A DNA stretch of 18,685 bases, taken from contig UQEO01000034.1 in assembly GCA_900540095.1 (NCBI GenBank), forward strand, positions 1 to 18,685. The letters are read 5' to 3'. Positions 1 to 7,413 of the stretch are shown here, in pieces (position 1 is the stretch's first letter; each line of letters begins with the position of its first letter). The stretch is from an uncultured Collinsella sp. Lineage in GTDB: Bacteria > Actinomycetota > Coriobacteriia > Coriobacteriales > Coriobacteriaceae. The position numbers and the translations under genes are program-made. The notes below the pieces were generated by a model, which saw only the letters and a program-made list of their open reading frames with translations, did no database searches and was not told where the DNA came from.

Positions 1-476
1 GCGCCCGCTCGAGCTTTACTGGCATTACCTTTGCCGGCGCCGGTCAGAACCTCGACACCGGCTGCAAGGTCGTGCTCAACGCGCCCGAGACCTCGGCAAC
101 GGTCGAGACCAAGGGCATCTCCAAGAGCGGCGGCATCCAGACGTTCCGCAGCTCCATCGTGGCCACGCCCAAGGCCGAGGGCTCCAAGGCAACCGTGAGC
201 TGCCAGTCGCTGATGCTCGACGACCAGAGCCGCTCCGACACTATTCCGGCCATGGACATCCGCGCCAAAAACGTCGACATCGGCCACGAGGCCACCATCG
301 GCCGCATCGGCGACGACAAGGTGTTCTACCTGATGAGCCGCGGCATCTCGGAGGAAGAGGCCCGCACCATGATCGTCAACGGCTTTGCCAACCCGGTCTC
401 CAAGGAGCTGCCGCTGGAGTACGCCGTCGAGATGAACAACCTGATCAAGCTCGAGATGGAAGGAGCGATCGGATAA
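1..476 (+). CDS. sufB: Fe-S cluster assembly protein SufB (3' part only)
   Basis: C-terminal part of SufB, cut by the left window edge; the reading frame is open from base 3. SufB is the main scaffold subunit of the cytosolic SufBCD complex, on which new Fe-S clusters are built. The visible part is the end of the right-handed beta-helix followed by the C-terminal helical domain. The Cys codon at 201-203 sits in a context (SCQSLM) that lines up with the essential Cys405 of E. coli SufB (QCDSML). The following HEATIGRI matches the conserved HEAT segment carrying the cluster-assembly Glu, and SRGISEEEARTMIVNGF is the typical SufB tail. The stop overlaps the next start as TAATG, so sufD is translationally coupled. 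The gene order fits the actinobacterial/Firmicute sufC-B-D-S-U operon, so sufC is expected upstream. Family assignment is very secure. Confidence 0.96.
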   Translation, partial: ARSSFTGITFAGAGQNLDTGCKVVLNAPETSATVETKGISKSGGIQTFRSSIVATPKAEGSKATVSCQSLMLDDQSRSDTIPAMDIRAKNVDIGHEATIGRIGDDKVFYLMSRGISEEEARTMIVNGFANPVSKELPLEYAVEMNNLIKLEMEGAIG

Positions 477-1747
477 TGAAACAGACCACCAACACCGCTG
501 CTACCACCCTTGAGCAGGTCAATGCGATGCCGGCTGCCACTTGGGGTTGGCTCAAGATGAACCAGACCAAGCTCGAACTCTCTAACGAGCTTGCCACCGC
601 TCCCACCGAGGCCGTTGAGGTCGAGGGCTTGGACGAGCAGTTTACTGGCGTGGCAGACGCGTTCGAAGCCGCCATGGACGCCATCGCCGAGCGCTTCCCC
701 GAGCGCCGCGCCTCCGCCCCCGGCGATGCTGCCGACCGCGCCCGCATCACGCCCGAGACCGAGCTCGACGTGCCCGCCACCTCTGTCTACCAGGCCGGTG
801 CTATCAAGCTCGAGGAGGAGCTCTCCCCTGCTGAAGCCTTCGAGACCGGCATGGGCGAGGCTGCCTACGCCTACTTGGCCGAGCACGCCACCAAGCGCGT
901 CGTCATCGATGTGCCCGCATACCAGCACGCCACGGTTACCGTGCGCGTGAGCGGTGTCGATGCCGCCGCGGCCATCGCCGCCATCGACGTCATCGCCCGT
1001 CCCCAGTCGACGCTCAATCTGCATATTGCCCTAGACTCCCCCGTTACCGGCGAGGGTGTCGTGGGCTCCGTGCTACGCGTGTGCGCCCACGAGTACGCCA
1101 CCGTCAACGTGACCTGCACGCAGACGCTCGACGATAGCTGGATCGCGCTCGACGACACCGGCCTGTTCCTGGACGAGGGCGCGCGCGTCAACGTGCAGCA
1201 CACCGTCCTGGGTGCCGGCGCCAGCGCCACCGGCCTTGCCGGCGACCTGCTGGGCGATACCGCCAAGGTCACCATCGATACTGACTACCTGGGCGCCCGC
1301 GAGCAGGTGCGCGACTTTAACTACGAGCTGCGCCATCGCGGTCGCAAGACCGAGTGCGAGATCGACGCCAACGGCGTGCTGACCGGCACGTCCAAGAAGG
1401 TCTACCGCGGCACCATCGACCTCGTGCACGGCTGCAAGGGTGCAACCGGCACCGAGCGCGAGACGGTGCTTTTGGCCAACAAGGGCGTCGACAACAAGAC
1501 CGTTCCCGTCATTCTCTGCGACGAGGACGACGTCGCCGGCAACCACGGCGCCACGATCGGTCACGTCCGCGACGAGCAGCTGTTCTACCTCGCCTGCCGC
1601 GGCCTTGACCAGAACGCCGCCGAGGACCTGTTCATCCGCGCCAAGCTGGAGGACGCCGCGCTTTCCGCCACCGACGAGCGCACTCGCGCCGCCGTCGTCC
1701 GCCTGGGCAACAGCCTGATCGACAACTTTGAAGAGGAGCTCGCATGA
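476..1747 (+). CDS. sufD: Fe-S cluster assembly protein SufD
   Basis: SufD, 423 aa, partner of SufB in the SufBC2D scaffold complex in the cytosol. It helps iron acquisition and cluster formation. The first 130 residues or so are a variable helical region. The middle is the repeated-strand beta-helix core, and the C terminus carries the SufBD domain (NHGATIGHVRDEQLFYLACRG). His357 in that motif aligns with the functionally important His360 of E. coli SufD (CSHGATVGRI). Length is normal for the family. The ATG at 476 overlaps the sufB stop by one base, and the TGA overlaps the sufS start as ATGA, so the whole cluster is one translationally coupled operon. Nothing unusual was seen. Confidence 0.95.
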   Translation: MKQTTNTAATTLEQVNAMPAATWGWLKMNQTKLELSNELATAPTEAVEVEGLDEQFTGVADAFEAAMDAIAERFPERRASAPGDAADRARITPETELDVPATSVYQAGAIKLEEELSPAEAFETGMGEAAYAYLAEHATKRVVIDVPAYQHATVTVRVSGVDAAAAIAAIDVIARPQSTLNLHIALDSPVTGEGVVGSVLRVCAHEYATVNVTCTQTLDDSWIALDDTGLFLDEGARVNVQHTVLGAGASATGLAGDLLGDTAKVTIDTDYLGAREQVRDFNYELRHRGRKTECEIDANGVLTGTSKKVYRGTIDLVHGCKGATGTERETVLLANKGVDNKTVPVILCDEDDVAGNHGATIGHVRDEQLFYLACRGLDQNAAEDLFIRAKLEDAALSATDERTRAAVVRLGNSLIDNFEEELA

Positions 1748-3069
1748 TCGACACCGAGCACGTTAAATGCGACACCTGTACTGCCCCCGAGCCCATGGAG
1801 CTCGACGCCAGCGACGAGGCTTCGCGCGGCTGGCCCACTGTGGACATCGAGACCAACCCCTACAAGGGCCAGTTCCCGCTGTTCCAGCAGCACCCCGAGA
1901 TCGCCTTCCTCGATAGCGCCGCCACCGCGCAGCGCCCTGCCTGTGTGCTCGACGCCGAGCGCGACTTCTATCAGCGCATGAATGCCAACCCCCTGCGTGG
2001 CTTGTACTCGCTGTCCGTCGAGGCAACCGACGCCATCGCGAAGGTCCGCCAGCAGATCGCCGACCTCATCGGCGCCTCACAGGCCAACGAGGTCGTCTTC
2101 ACCCGCAACACGAGCGAGTCGCTCAACCTGGTCGCCAAGAGCTTTGCGCCCACAGTGCTCGAGCCCGGTGACGAGGTCGTCATCACCATCATGGAGCACC
2201 ACTCCAACCTGATTCCGTGGCAGCAGGTCTGCCGCGCGACCGGCGCCAAGCTCGTCTACCTCTACCCCACTAAGACCGGCCAGCTCACGACCGAGGAGGT
2301 TCTGTCCAAGGTGGGCCCCAAGACCAAGATTCTGGCCGTGGGTCAGGTCTCCAACGTGTTGGGAGTCGAGAACCCAGTCAAGAACCTCGGCAAGCTCGTG
2401 CACAAGTATGGCGGCTACCTGGTCGTCGACGGTGCGCAGTCGCTGCCGCACATGCCGGTCGATGTGGCCGACCTGGGAGCCGACTTCTTTGCCTTTAGCG
2501 CGCACAAGGCCATGGGCCCCATGGGCATCGGCGTGCTGTGGGGCAAGATGGACCTGCTCAACGCCATGCCGCCCATGCTCACCGGCGGCGAGATGATCGA
2601 CTCGGTCACCGAGCAGGACGCCGTCTGGGCTCCCGTCCCCGAAAAGTTCGAGGCCGGCACGCAGGACGCCGCCGGCATCTTCGCCACGGGCGCGGCACTT
2701 GACTACCTGGTTAACACCGTGGGTTACGAGAACATTCAGGCCCGCGAGCAGGCACTCGTCCACTACCTGATGGGCGAGCTCATGCAGCTCGACTTTGTCC
2801 AGATTATCGGCTCCATCTATTGGGACAACCACCACGGCGTCGTGAGCTTTAACGTCCGCGGCATCCACCCGCACGATGTCGCGAGCATCATGGACATGGA
2901 CGGCGTCTGCATCCGTGCCGGCCACCACTGCGCGCAGCCGTTGCTCACCTGGCTGGGCGTCGAGAACCTTGCCTGCTGCCGCGCCAGCGTGGCCTTCTAC
3001 AACGACAAGGCCGATATCGACAAGTTTATCGCCGGCCTGCATCACGTTTGGAGCACGTTCAATGGGTAA
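1744..3069 (+). CDS. sufS: Cysteine desulfurase SufS
   Basis: PLP-dependent type II cysteine desulfurase, 441 aa. It takes sulfur from L-cysteine as an enzyme persulfide and passes it to SufU. The PLP lysine is Lys255 in FSAHKAMGPMGIGVLWG, and the catalytic cysteine is Cys396 in RAGHHCAQP, the class II signature. Other landmarks are TRNTSESLNL near 121-130, EHHSNLIPW (151-159) and VDGAQS (228-233). The start is the ATG in an ATGA overlap with sufD. The protein is about 35 residues longer at the N terminus than typical SufS, and the extra part contains KCDTC at residues 8-12. An internal Met18 would remove that motif, but the ATGA coupling favours the long form. The last eight bases overlap sufU, the sulfur acceptor, which confirms pathway context. 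Confidence 0.96.
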   Translation: MIDTEHVKCDTCTAPEPMELDASDEASRGWPTVDIETNPYKGQFPLFQQHPEIAFLDSAATAQRPACVLDAERDFYQRMNANPLRGLYSLSVEATDAIAKVRQQIADLIGASQANEVVFTRNTSESLNLVAKSFAPTVLEPGDEVVITIMEHHSNLIPWQQVCRATGAKLVYLYPTKTGQLTTEEVLSKVGPKTKILAVGQVSNVLGVENPVKNLGKLVHKYGGYLVVDGAQSLPHMPVDVADLGADFFAFSAHKAMGPMGIGVLWGKMDLLNAMPPMLTGGEMIDSVTEQDAVWAPVPEKFEAGTQDAAGIFATGAALDYLVNTVGYENIQAREQALVHYLMGELMQLDFVQIIGSIYWDNHHGVVSFNVRGIHPHDVASIMDMDGVCIRAGHHCAQPLLTWLGVENLACCRASVAFYNDKADIDKFIAGLHHVWSTFNG

Positions 3070-3484
3070 TCTGTACACCTCCACCACGTTTATGGAGCAC
3101 AACTCGCACCCCGACTACAAGTACGAGATGGATGCCCCCACGCATGAGCACGAGGGCATCAACCCCAGCTGCGGCGACGAGCTCACCTTGCAGCTGCGTG
3201 TCGAGAACAACGTGATTGAGGAGGCATCCTTTACCGGCCACGGCTGCGCCATCAGCCAGGCCAGCGCCGATATCATGGCCGACCTCATCACCGGCGAGAC
3301 GGTCGAGGAAGCACGTCGCTTGGCAGGGCTCTTCCTCGCCATGATCCGCGGCGAGCAGCTCTCAGAGGAGGACCTGGAAGACCTGGACGAGGCCGCCCAG
3401 CTCCAGGACATCTCGCACATGCCCGCCCGCGTCAAATGCGCCGAGTTAGCCTGGCGCACCCTCGGCGGCATGCTCGAAGGGTAA
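3062..3484 (+). CDS. sufU: SufU zinc-dependent sulfurtransferase / Fe-S assembly protein
   Basis: SufU, 140 aa, a NifU-N-fold protein. In Gram-positive-type SUF systems it accepts the persulfide from SufS through a zinc-coordinated cysteine. The ligand set is visible: Cys37 and Asp39 (NPSCGDE), Cys62 (HGCAISQASAD) and Cys126 (VKCAELAW). The SufU-specific insertion of about 20 residues between the second and third Cys, rich in acidic residues (SEEDLEDLDE), separates it from housekeeping IscU. I chose ATG 3062, which overlaps the end of sufS by eight bases. The same frame stays open upstream to 2876, but that part is only a shadow of sufS. It is the last gene of the operon and is followed 40 bases later by a strong terminator. 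Confidence 0.95.
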   Translation: MGNLYTSTTFMEHNSHPDYKYEMDAPTHEHEGINPSCGDELTLQLRVENNVIEEASFTGHGCAISQASADIMADLITGETVEEARRLAGLFLAMIRGEQLSEEDLEDLDEAAQLQDISHMPARVKCAELAWRTLGGMLEG

Positions 3485-3524
3485 ACTATCCAGTAGCGGA
3501 TGCCCCAGATCAAAGGGTTTGATT

Positions 3525-3558
3525 GCCGAGCCGCCCAATACGGGTGGCTCGGCTTTTT
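3525..3558 (+). terminator. Rho-independent terminator of the suf operon
   Basis: A 12-bp stem (GCCGAGCCGCCC pairing with GGGTGGCTCGGC, one G-T wobble), loop AATAC, then five T. It lies 40 bases after the sufU stop. Confidence 0.93.
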
Positions 3559-4155
3559 CATAACGCCTCGGACACACAAAGTTCGCGCGTCCGGCGCTCG
3601 CCCTGTCATTTACCGAACAGCCAGCCGCAAACACGGACGTTTTCCACAGCACCAACGGCTAGCGACAGAGCCACGGGCACCCCAAGCAACGCCCCATGCC
3701 CCGTCCTGCTGGGCTCCGGTTCGCTTCGCGCCCGCCACAGACGGGTCCCATAGGGTGCGGCGTGCATTTTTGCGAGTTTTCAGCACGCCAAGTTGCGTGT
3801 ATACGCATTGAAAGCGTTAATTAACGTCTCCAGGCACCTTTATATTGCGTTTTAGAACAAACATCGCGGTCTGATGGGCCTCAGACATGTGCTTCGAGGG
3901 CACATCGGCAGGCATAAATAGCTTCGGGACCCATATATTTCAAGATTACGGCGGTCCTGACAGCACCACGATGCTGAAAACTCCGCTTTTTGCACGGCGT
4001 GGACGGGGGTAGGCGCGGGCAAAACCGGACTGAGCCGTAATTTTATGCAAGACGACAATCGTTCTATGCATATCAAGAAGTGCGGACAGCGTACCAAGCA
4101 TTTAGAACGCTGGTTGCGGCGCATGGACGACCCCATCTGCGGTGCACAGACAGCC
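3559..4155. other. Intergenic stretch without a supported gene
   Basis: About 600 bases between the suf terminator and the end of the minus-strand transposase gene. Several short frames are open, but none has a convincing ribosome binding site, codon bias or recognisable protein. The part at 3780-3870 is clearly more AT-rich than its surroundings. It contains an imperfect palindrome at 3794-3807 (TGCGTGTATACGCA) and a perfect 12-bp palindrome at 3815-3826 (CGTTAATTAACG). These could be operator-like sites or remnants of an old element; I cannot assign a function. Confidence 0.5.
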
Positions 4156-4968
4156 CTACATCACGTTTCCGCCAGCCCGCATTGCCGTTCGCGCACGGGC
4201 GCGCACAATACGAGAGACGGTACTTTTGCCAATCCCGGTATACCGCTCAATCTGACGCACCGTGAAACCGGCATCGTGCAATCCAACAATAACGGTATTG
4301 CGCTGCGCCGACGGCGCAGCTTTAACCCCGTGGAGCGAAACCCCGAGCCCCTTCGCCAATTTGTCGGCAAAGGCGTGCCGTTCCCACTCCGTCTCTTTCA
4401 TATCACACAGCGCTGGCTCGCCGCCGTCGGGCGTCGAAAGCGAATAGGCAATAAAGCCCTCGGTAGAACCGAAAAGCTCAAGCACGCAAGAAGGATCGGA
4501 AAATCCCCTCGTAGCATCTGCCGCATCATTGTCGTAAGCGCGCAGATGCTCCGCAAAGCTGCTCCAGGGATAGCGCTCGATTAGGCTAACGCCCACCTCC
4601 TGCGGATCGGCGTGTACGGAGCGAATAGCCTCCATCACCTGCCAGTCGGTATCGAGCGAACGCCGGTCAAAGCGGTTTTGGAATAAATGCCCGGAACGTC
4701 CGGTACGCTTGTTAAACCGACGAGCGTACGTCAAAAGCAGTCGTTGCATCGCCGCGCTCATCGTGTCCTCATAATCCGAGAGCACCAGATCCACGTGGTC
4801 GTTCATAAGGCACCACGCAACGACCGTCACGCAGGCATCGCGGCAGCACTCGCGCATTAGCTCCAAAAACTCCCACCGGTCTTCATCGCCCTCAAAGATG
4901 AGCCGCTTGCCCGTACCGCGGGCACAGACATGGTAAAAGCCGGTAACCGTTCTCCAAACGCGCTGCAT
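4156..4968 (-). CDS. REP-associated tyrosine transposase-like protein (Y1_Tnp / IS200-like) with C-terminal HTH
   Basis: 270-aa member of the single-domain Y1 transposase family related to RAYTs, which nick single-stranded DNA at REP-like hairpins. The N-terminal domain (about 1-125) shows the usual pattern: FYHVCARG near 11-18, AWCLMNDHV near 51-59, the catalytic tyrosine region YARRFNKR (Tyr81) and GHLFQNRF (93-100). A C-terminal helix-turn-helix (GFTVRQIERYTGIGKSTVSRI) is present in the last 40 residues. The oddity is the metal-binding HUH motif: it reads His58-Val59-Asp60 instead of His-x-His. The start at 4968 is chosen because GAAGGGAG lies six bases upstream; the frame stays open to 5181 without a better start. 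The gene stands alone between two plus-strand operons. It may be a domesticated or decayed copy. Confidence 0.82.
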   Translation of the reverse strand: MQRVWRTVTGFYHVCARGTGKRLIFEGDEDRWEFLELMRECCRDACVTVVAWCLMNDHVDLVLSDYEDTMSAAMQRLLLTYARRFNKRTGRSGHLFQNRFDRRSLDTDWQVMEAIRSVHADPQEVGVSLIERYPWSSFAEHLRAYDNDAADATRGFSDPSCVLELFGSTEGFIAYSLSTPDGGEPALCDMKETEWERHAFADKLAKGLGVSLHGVKAAPSAQRNTVIVGLHDAGFTVRQIERYTGIGKSTVSRIVRARARTAMRAGGNVM

Positions 4969-5371
4969 GGCGCTCCCTTCGCTGGGATCTGCTTGCCATC
5001 CAATACAGCACGATTGAAGCGTGCCATCAAAACATTCACGCAAAACAATACACTCGCGCGGCCAAAGGCAGTAAACAGGCGGCGAACGGCACCGTTGCAA
5101 CAGGTCAACCCCTGCAACGCTTACAAGAGCAGACCAAAAGCTTGCCCAAGAAGGACCCCCTCTACGGAAGTTCACAACCACAGAACATAGAGTTAAATCG
5201 TTTCAATTGAAAGTTCCGCGCTTCTCGCTACGAAAACTGAGCCGTTCGCCGAATATTCCGTGCATTTCGCGGTATTATAGGGGCTGCATGTCATGTCCCT
5301 TTCGAAGGGTCGCCCGGCAATCGCCAGCCACGACCCCCAGACGGGACGCCAACACGATAGAGAGGAGAGGC
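4969..5371. other. Intergenic/leader region of the NifU-like operon
   Basis: About 400 bases between the divergent transposase gene and the Fe-S scaffold gene. It must hold the promoters of both. A perfect 12-bp palindrome, TTTCAATTGAAA, lies at 5201-5212 and looks like an operator. A TATTAT at 5273-5278 could be a -10 box for the plus-strand operon, but no good -35 is visible. A short hairpin CCCTTTCGAAGGG (5297-5309) follows in the presumed leader. The ribosome binding site AGAGGAGAGG precedes the ATG at 5372. No small gene is supported. Confidence 0.45.
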
Positions 5372-6106
5372 ATGCAGTACTCACAGGAAGTGGAGAACAT
5401 GTGCCCCGTTGCCAAGGGTGCATACCACGGCCCCGCACCCATCCCCGAGGAGGGCAAGTGGGTCCAGGCTAAGGAGATTTCCGACATCTCCGGTCTTACG
5501 CACGGTGTGGGTTGGTGCGCACCTCAGCAGGGCGCCTGCAAGCTCACGCTGAACGTCAAGGACGGCATCATCGAGGAGGCCCTCGTTGAGACCATCGGCT
5601 GCTCGGGCATGACCCACTCTGCCGCCATGGCTTCCGAGATCCTTCCCGGTAAGACCATCCTCGAGGCCCTCAACACCGACCTCGTCTGCGACGCCATCAA
5701 CGTTGCTATGCGCGAGATCTTCCTGCAGATCGTTTACGGCCGCAGCCAGACCGCGTTCTCCGAGGGCGGCCTGCCCGTGGGCGCCTCCCTCGACGACCTC
5801 GGCAAGGGCCTTCGCTCCCAGGTCGGCACCATGTTCGGCACCAAGGCCAAGGGCGCTCGTTACCTCGAGCTCGCTCAGGGCTACGTCACCCGCATGGCTC
5901 TCAACGACAAGAACGAGATCATCGCGTTCGAGTTCCTGAACCTCGGCAAGTTCACCGACGCCGTCAAGGCCGGCAAGACCCCCGAGGAGGCCATCGCTGG
6001 CGCTATGGGCCACTATGGTCAGTGGGAGAACGCTGCCAAGTACATCGACCCGCGCACCGACGAGGAGACTCACTCCGTCGCCAGCGTGTTCCCGGTTCAC
6101 GAGTAG
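5372..6106 (+). CDS. NifU-like iron-sulfur cluster assembly scaffold protein
   Basis: 244-aa protein with a NifU-N/IscU-type fold in its first half and an extra C-terminal region of about 100 residues. Cysteines in typical scaffold positions are Cys49 and Cys56 (GWCAPQQGACKL) and Cys77 (IGCSGMTHSA); Cys11 and Cys106 are additional. The region from about 130 (GGLPVGASLDDLGKGLRSQ) to the end is not part of classical IscU or SufU. It is characteristic of the version that travels with GGGtGRT proteins. Start ATG 5372 follows AGAGGAGAGG; an upstream in-frame start at 5207 has no support. It forms a two-gene operon with the next gene, 18 bases downstream. The role is inferred: an Fe-S scaffold or carrier dedicated to an unknown target, distinct from the SUF machinery 2 kb upstream. 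Confidence 0.88.
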   Translation: MQYSQEVENMCPVAKGAYHGPAPIPEEGKWVQAKEISDISGLTHGVGWCAPQQGACKLTLNVKDGIIEEALVETIGCSGMTHSAAMASEILPGKTILEALNTDLVCDAINVAMREIFLQIVYGRSQTAFSEGGLPVGASLDDLGKGLRSQVGTMFGTKAKGARYLELAQGYVTRMALNDKNEIIAFEFLNLGKFTDAVKAGKTPEEAIAGAMGHYGQWENAAKYIDPRTDEETHSVASVFPVHE

Positions 6107-6124
6107 AAAGGGAGGGAAATAACT

Positions 6125-7129
6125 ATGACTGTTACGTTCGAAGGTTACGAGCGCCGCGCTGACAAGATCAACAAGTGCCTCGCCGACAACGGCATCGCCT
6201 CCCTCGAGGAAGCTCTGCAGATCTGCACCGACAAGGGCTTCAACCCGCGTGAGATCGTCAACAACACCCAGTCCATCGCCTTCCAGAACGCTGAGTGGGC
6301 CTACACCCTCGGCTGCGCTCTCGCTGTCAAGCGTGGCGCCAAGTCCGCTTCTGAGGCTGCCGCCATCATCGGCGAGGGCATCCAGGCCTTCACCGTTCCC
6401 GGCTCCGTCGCCGAGGACCGTAAGGTCGGTCTGGGCCACGGTAACCTGGGCGCTATGCTGCTCTCCGACGACACCGAGTGCTTCGCCTTCCTGGCTGGCC
6501 ACGAGTCCTTCGCTGCCGCTGAGGGCGCTATCGGCCTGGCTCTGAACGCCAACAAGGCTCGTAAGAAGCCGCTGCGCGTTATCCTCAACGGTCTGGGCAA
6601 GGACGCTGCCCAGATCATCGCCCGCATCAACGGCTTCACCTACGTGAAGACCCAGTTCGACTACTACACGGGCGAGCTCAAGGTCGTCGAGACCATCCCC
6701 TACTCTGATGGTCCCCGCGCTGCCGTTAACTGCTACGGCTCCGACGACGTCCGCGAGGGCGTTGCCATCATGTGGCACGAGAACGTCGACATCTCGATCA
6801 CCGGCAACTCCACCAACCCCACGCGCTTCCAGCACCCCGTCGCTGGCACCTACAAGAAGGAGCGCCTCGAGGCTGGCAAGAAGTACTTCTCCGTCGCTTC
6901 TGGTGGCGGCACTGGCCGTACCCTGCACCCGGACAACATGGGCGCTGGCCCTGCCTCTTACGGCATGACCGACACCATGGGCCGTATGCACTCCGACGCT
7001 CAGTTCGCCGGTTCTTCCTCCGTGCCTGCGCACGTCGACATGATGGGTCTCATCGGCATGGGCAACAACCCCATGGTCGGTGCCACCGTCGCCTGCGCTG
7101 TCGCCGTCGAGGAGGCCCTCAAGGCCTAA
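6125..7129 (+). CDS. GGGtGRT family protein
   Basis: 334-aa member of the GGGtGRT family, named after a glycine-rich motif. The motif is exact here at residues 260-266 (GGGTGRT), followed by LHPDNMGAGPASYGMTD and a Gly/Met-rich C terminus (DMMGLIGMGNNPMVGAT). Cysteines are at 19, 34, 64, 119, 203 and 324. The biochemical function of the family is not established to my knowledge. Members are found next to NifU-like scaffolds, as here, which suggests that it receives or works with an Fe-S cluster. It starts at ATG 6125 behind AAAGGGAGGG and ends before a strong terminator. Codon use is highly biased to C and T in third positions (GCT, GTC, CGT), suggesting high expression of this pair. Confidence 0.93.
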   Translation: MTVTFEGYERRADKINKCLADNGIASLEEALQICTDKGFNPREIVNNTQSIAFQNAEWAYTLGCALAVKRGAKSASEAAAIIGEGIQAFTVPGSVAEDRKVGLGHGNLGAMLLSDDTECFAFLAGHESFAAAEGAIGLALNANKARKKPLRVILNGLGKDAAQIIARINGFTYVKTQFDYYTGELKVVETIPYSDGPRAAVNCYGSDDVREGVAIMWHENVDISITGNSTNPTRFQHPVAGTYKKERLEAGKKYFSVASGGGTGRTLHPDNMGAGPASYGMTDTMGRMHSDAQFAGSSSVPAHVDMMGLIGMGNNPMVGATVACAVAVEEALKA

Positions 7130-7163
7130 TCGCGCCCGCGCGATGCTCATATAGTTGAGCTTT

Positions 7164-7197
7164 AGAGCCGCTACCCAACCGGGTAGCGGCTCTTTTT
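7164..7197 (+). terminator. Rho-independent terminator of the NifU-like/GGGtGRT operon
   Basis: Perfect 13-bp stem (AGAGCCGCTACCC with GGGTAGCGGCTCT), loop AACC, followed by a T run. It lies 35 bases after the stop of the GGGtGRT gene. Confidence 0.95.
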
Positions 7198-7209
7198 AGT
7201 CCCTCCCTC

Positions 7210-7276
7210 AGTTGCGGTGAAATAGTTCCTAAACAGCCGCCCCTTCCTTCCAGACAGGAACTATTCCACCGCAACT
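7210..7276. repeat. Imperfect inverted repeat with 21-bp arms (REP/MITE-like candidate)
   Basis: Left arm at 7210-7230 and right arm at 7256-7276. The left arm core GTTGCGGTGAAATAGTTCCT matches the reverse complement of the right arm at 19 of 20 bases, and one more A-T pair extends it. The loop is 25 bases. It is not a terminator: no T run follows, and a perfect one sits just upstream. The arms are less GC-rich than the flanks. A dispersed hairpin element moved by a RAYT-type transposase is a reasonable guess, because such a gene lies 2.2 kb upstream. Whether the element is repeated elsewhere in the genome cannot be seen here. Confidence 0.6.
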
Positions 7277-7413
7277 TATTGAGAAGACGCGATTGGGCGT
7301 TAAGGTATCGGCGACGCCCACCTTCCAATTTGGCCCTTTACCGATTTCTCCAATCTTTGTGACACCTTTGCCGATCACCCATGCGACAATGCGCCGGACG
7401 AGAAAGGAATCAG

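Noticed and set aside
3500..3811. 103-codon plus-strand frame after sufU
   Set aside because: It runs through the suf terminator, has no ribosome binding site and its composition looks non-coding.
5281..5371. Possible riboswitch in the leader of the NifU-like operon
   Set aside because: A small hairpin and a CCCGGCAATCGCC stretch recall SAM riboswitch fragments, but the core stems and conserved bases could not be assembled.
5381..7150. 589-codon minus-strand frame opposite the Fe-S operon
   Set aside because: An antisense shadow caused by codon bias; the plus strand encodes two recognised proteins with good ribosome binding sites and a terminator.
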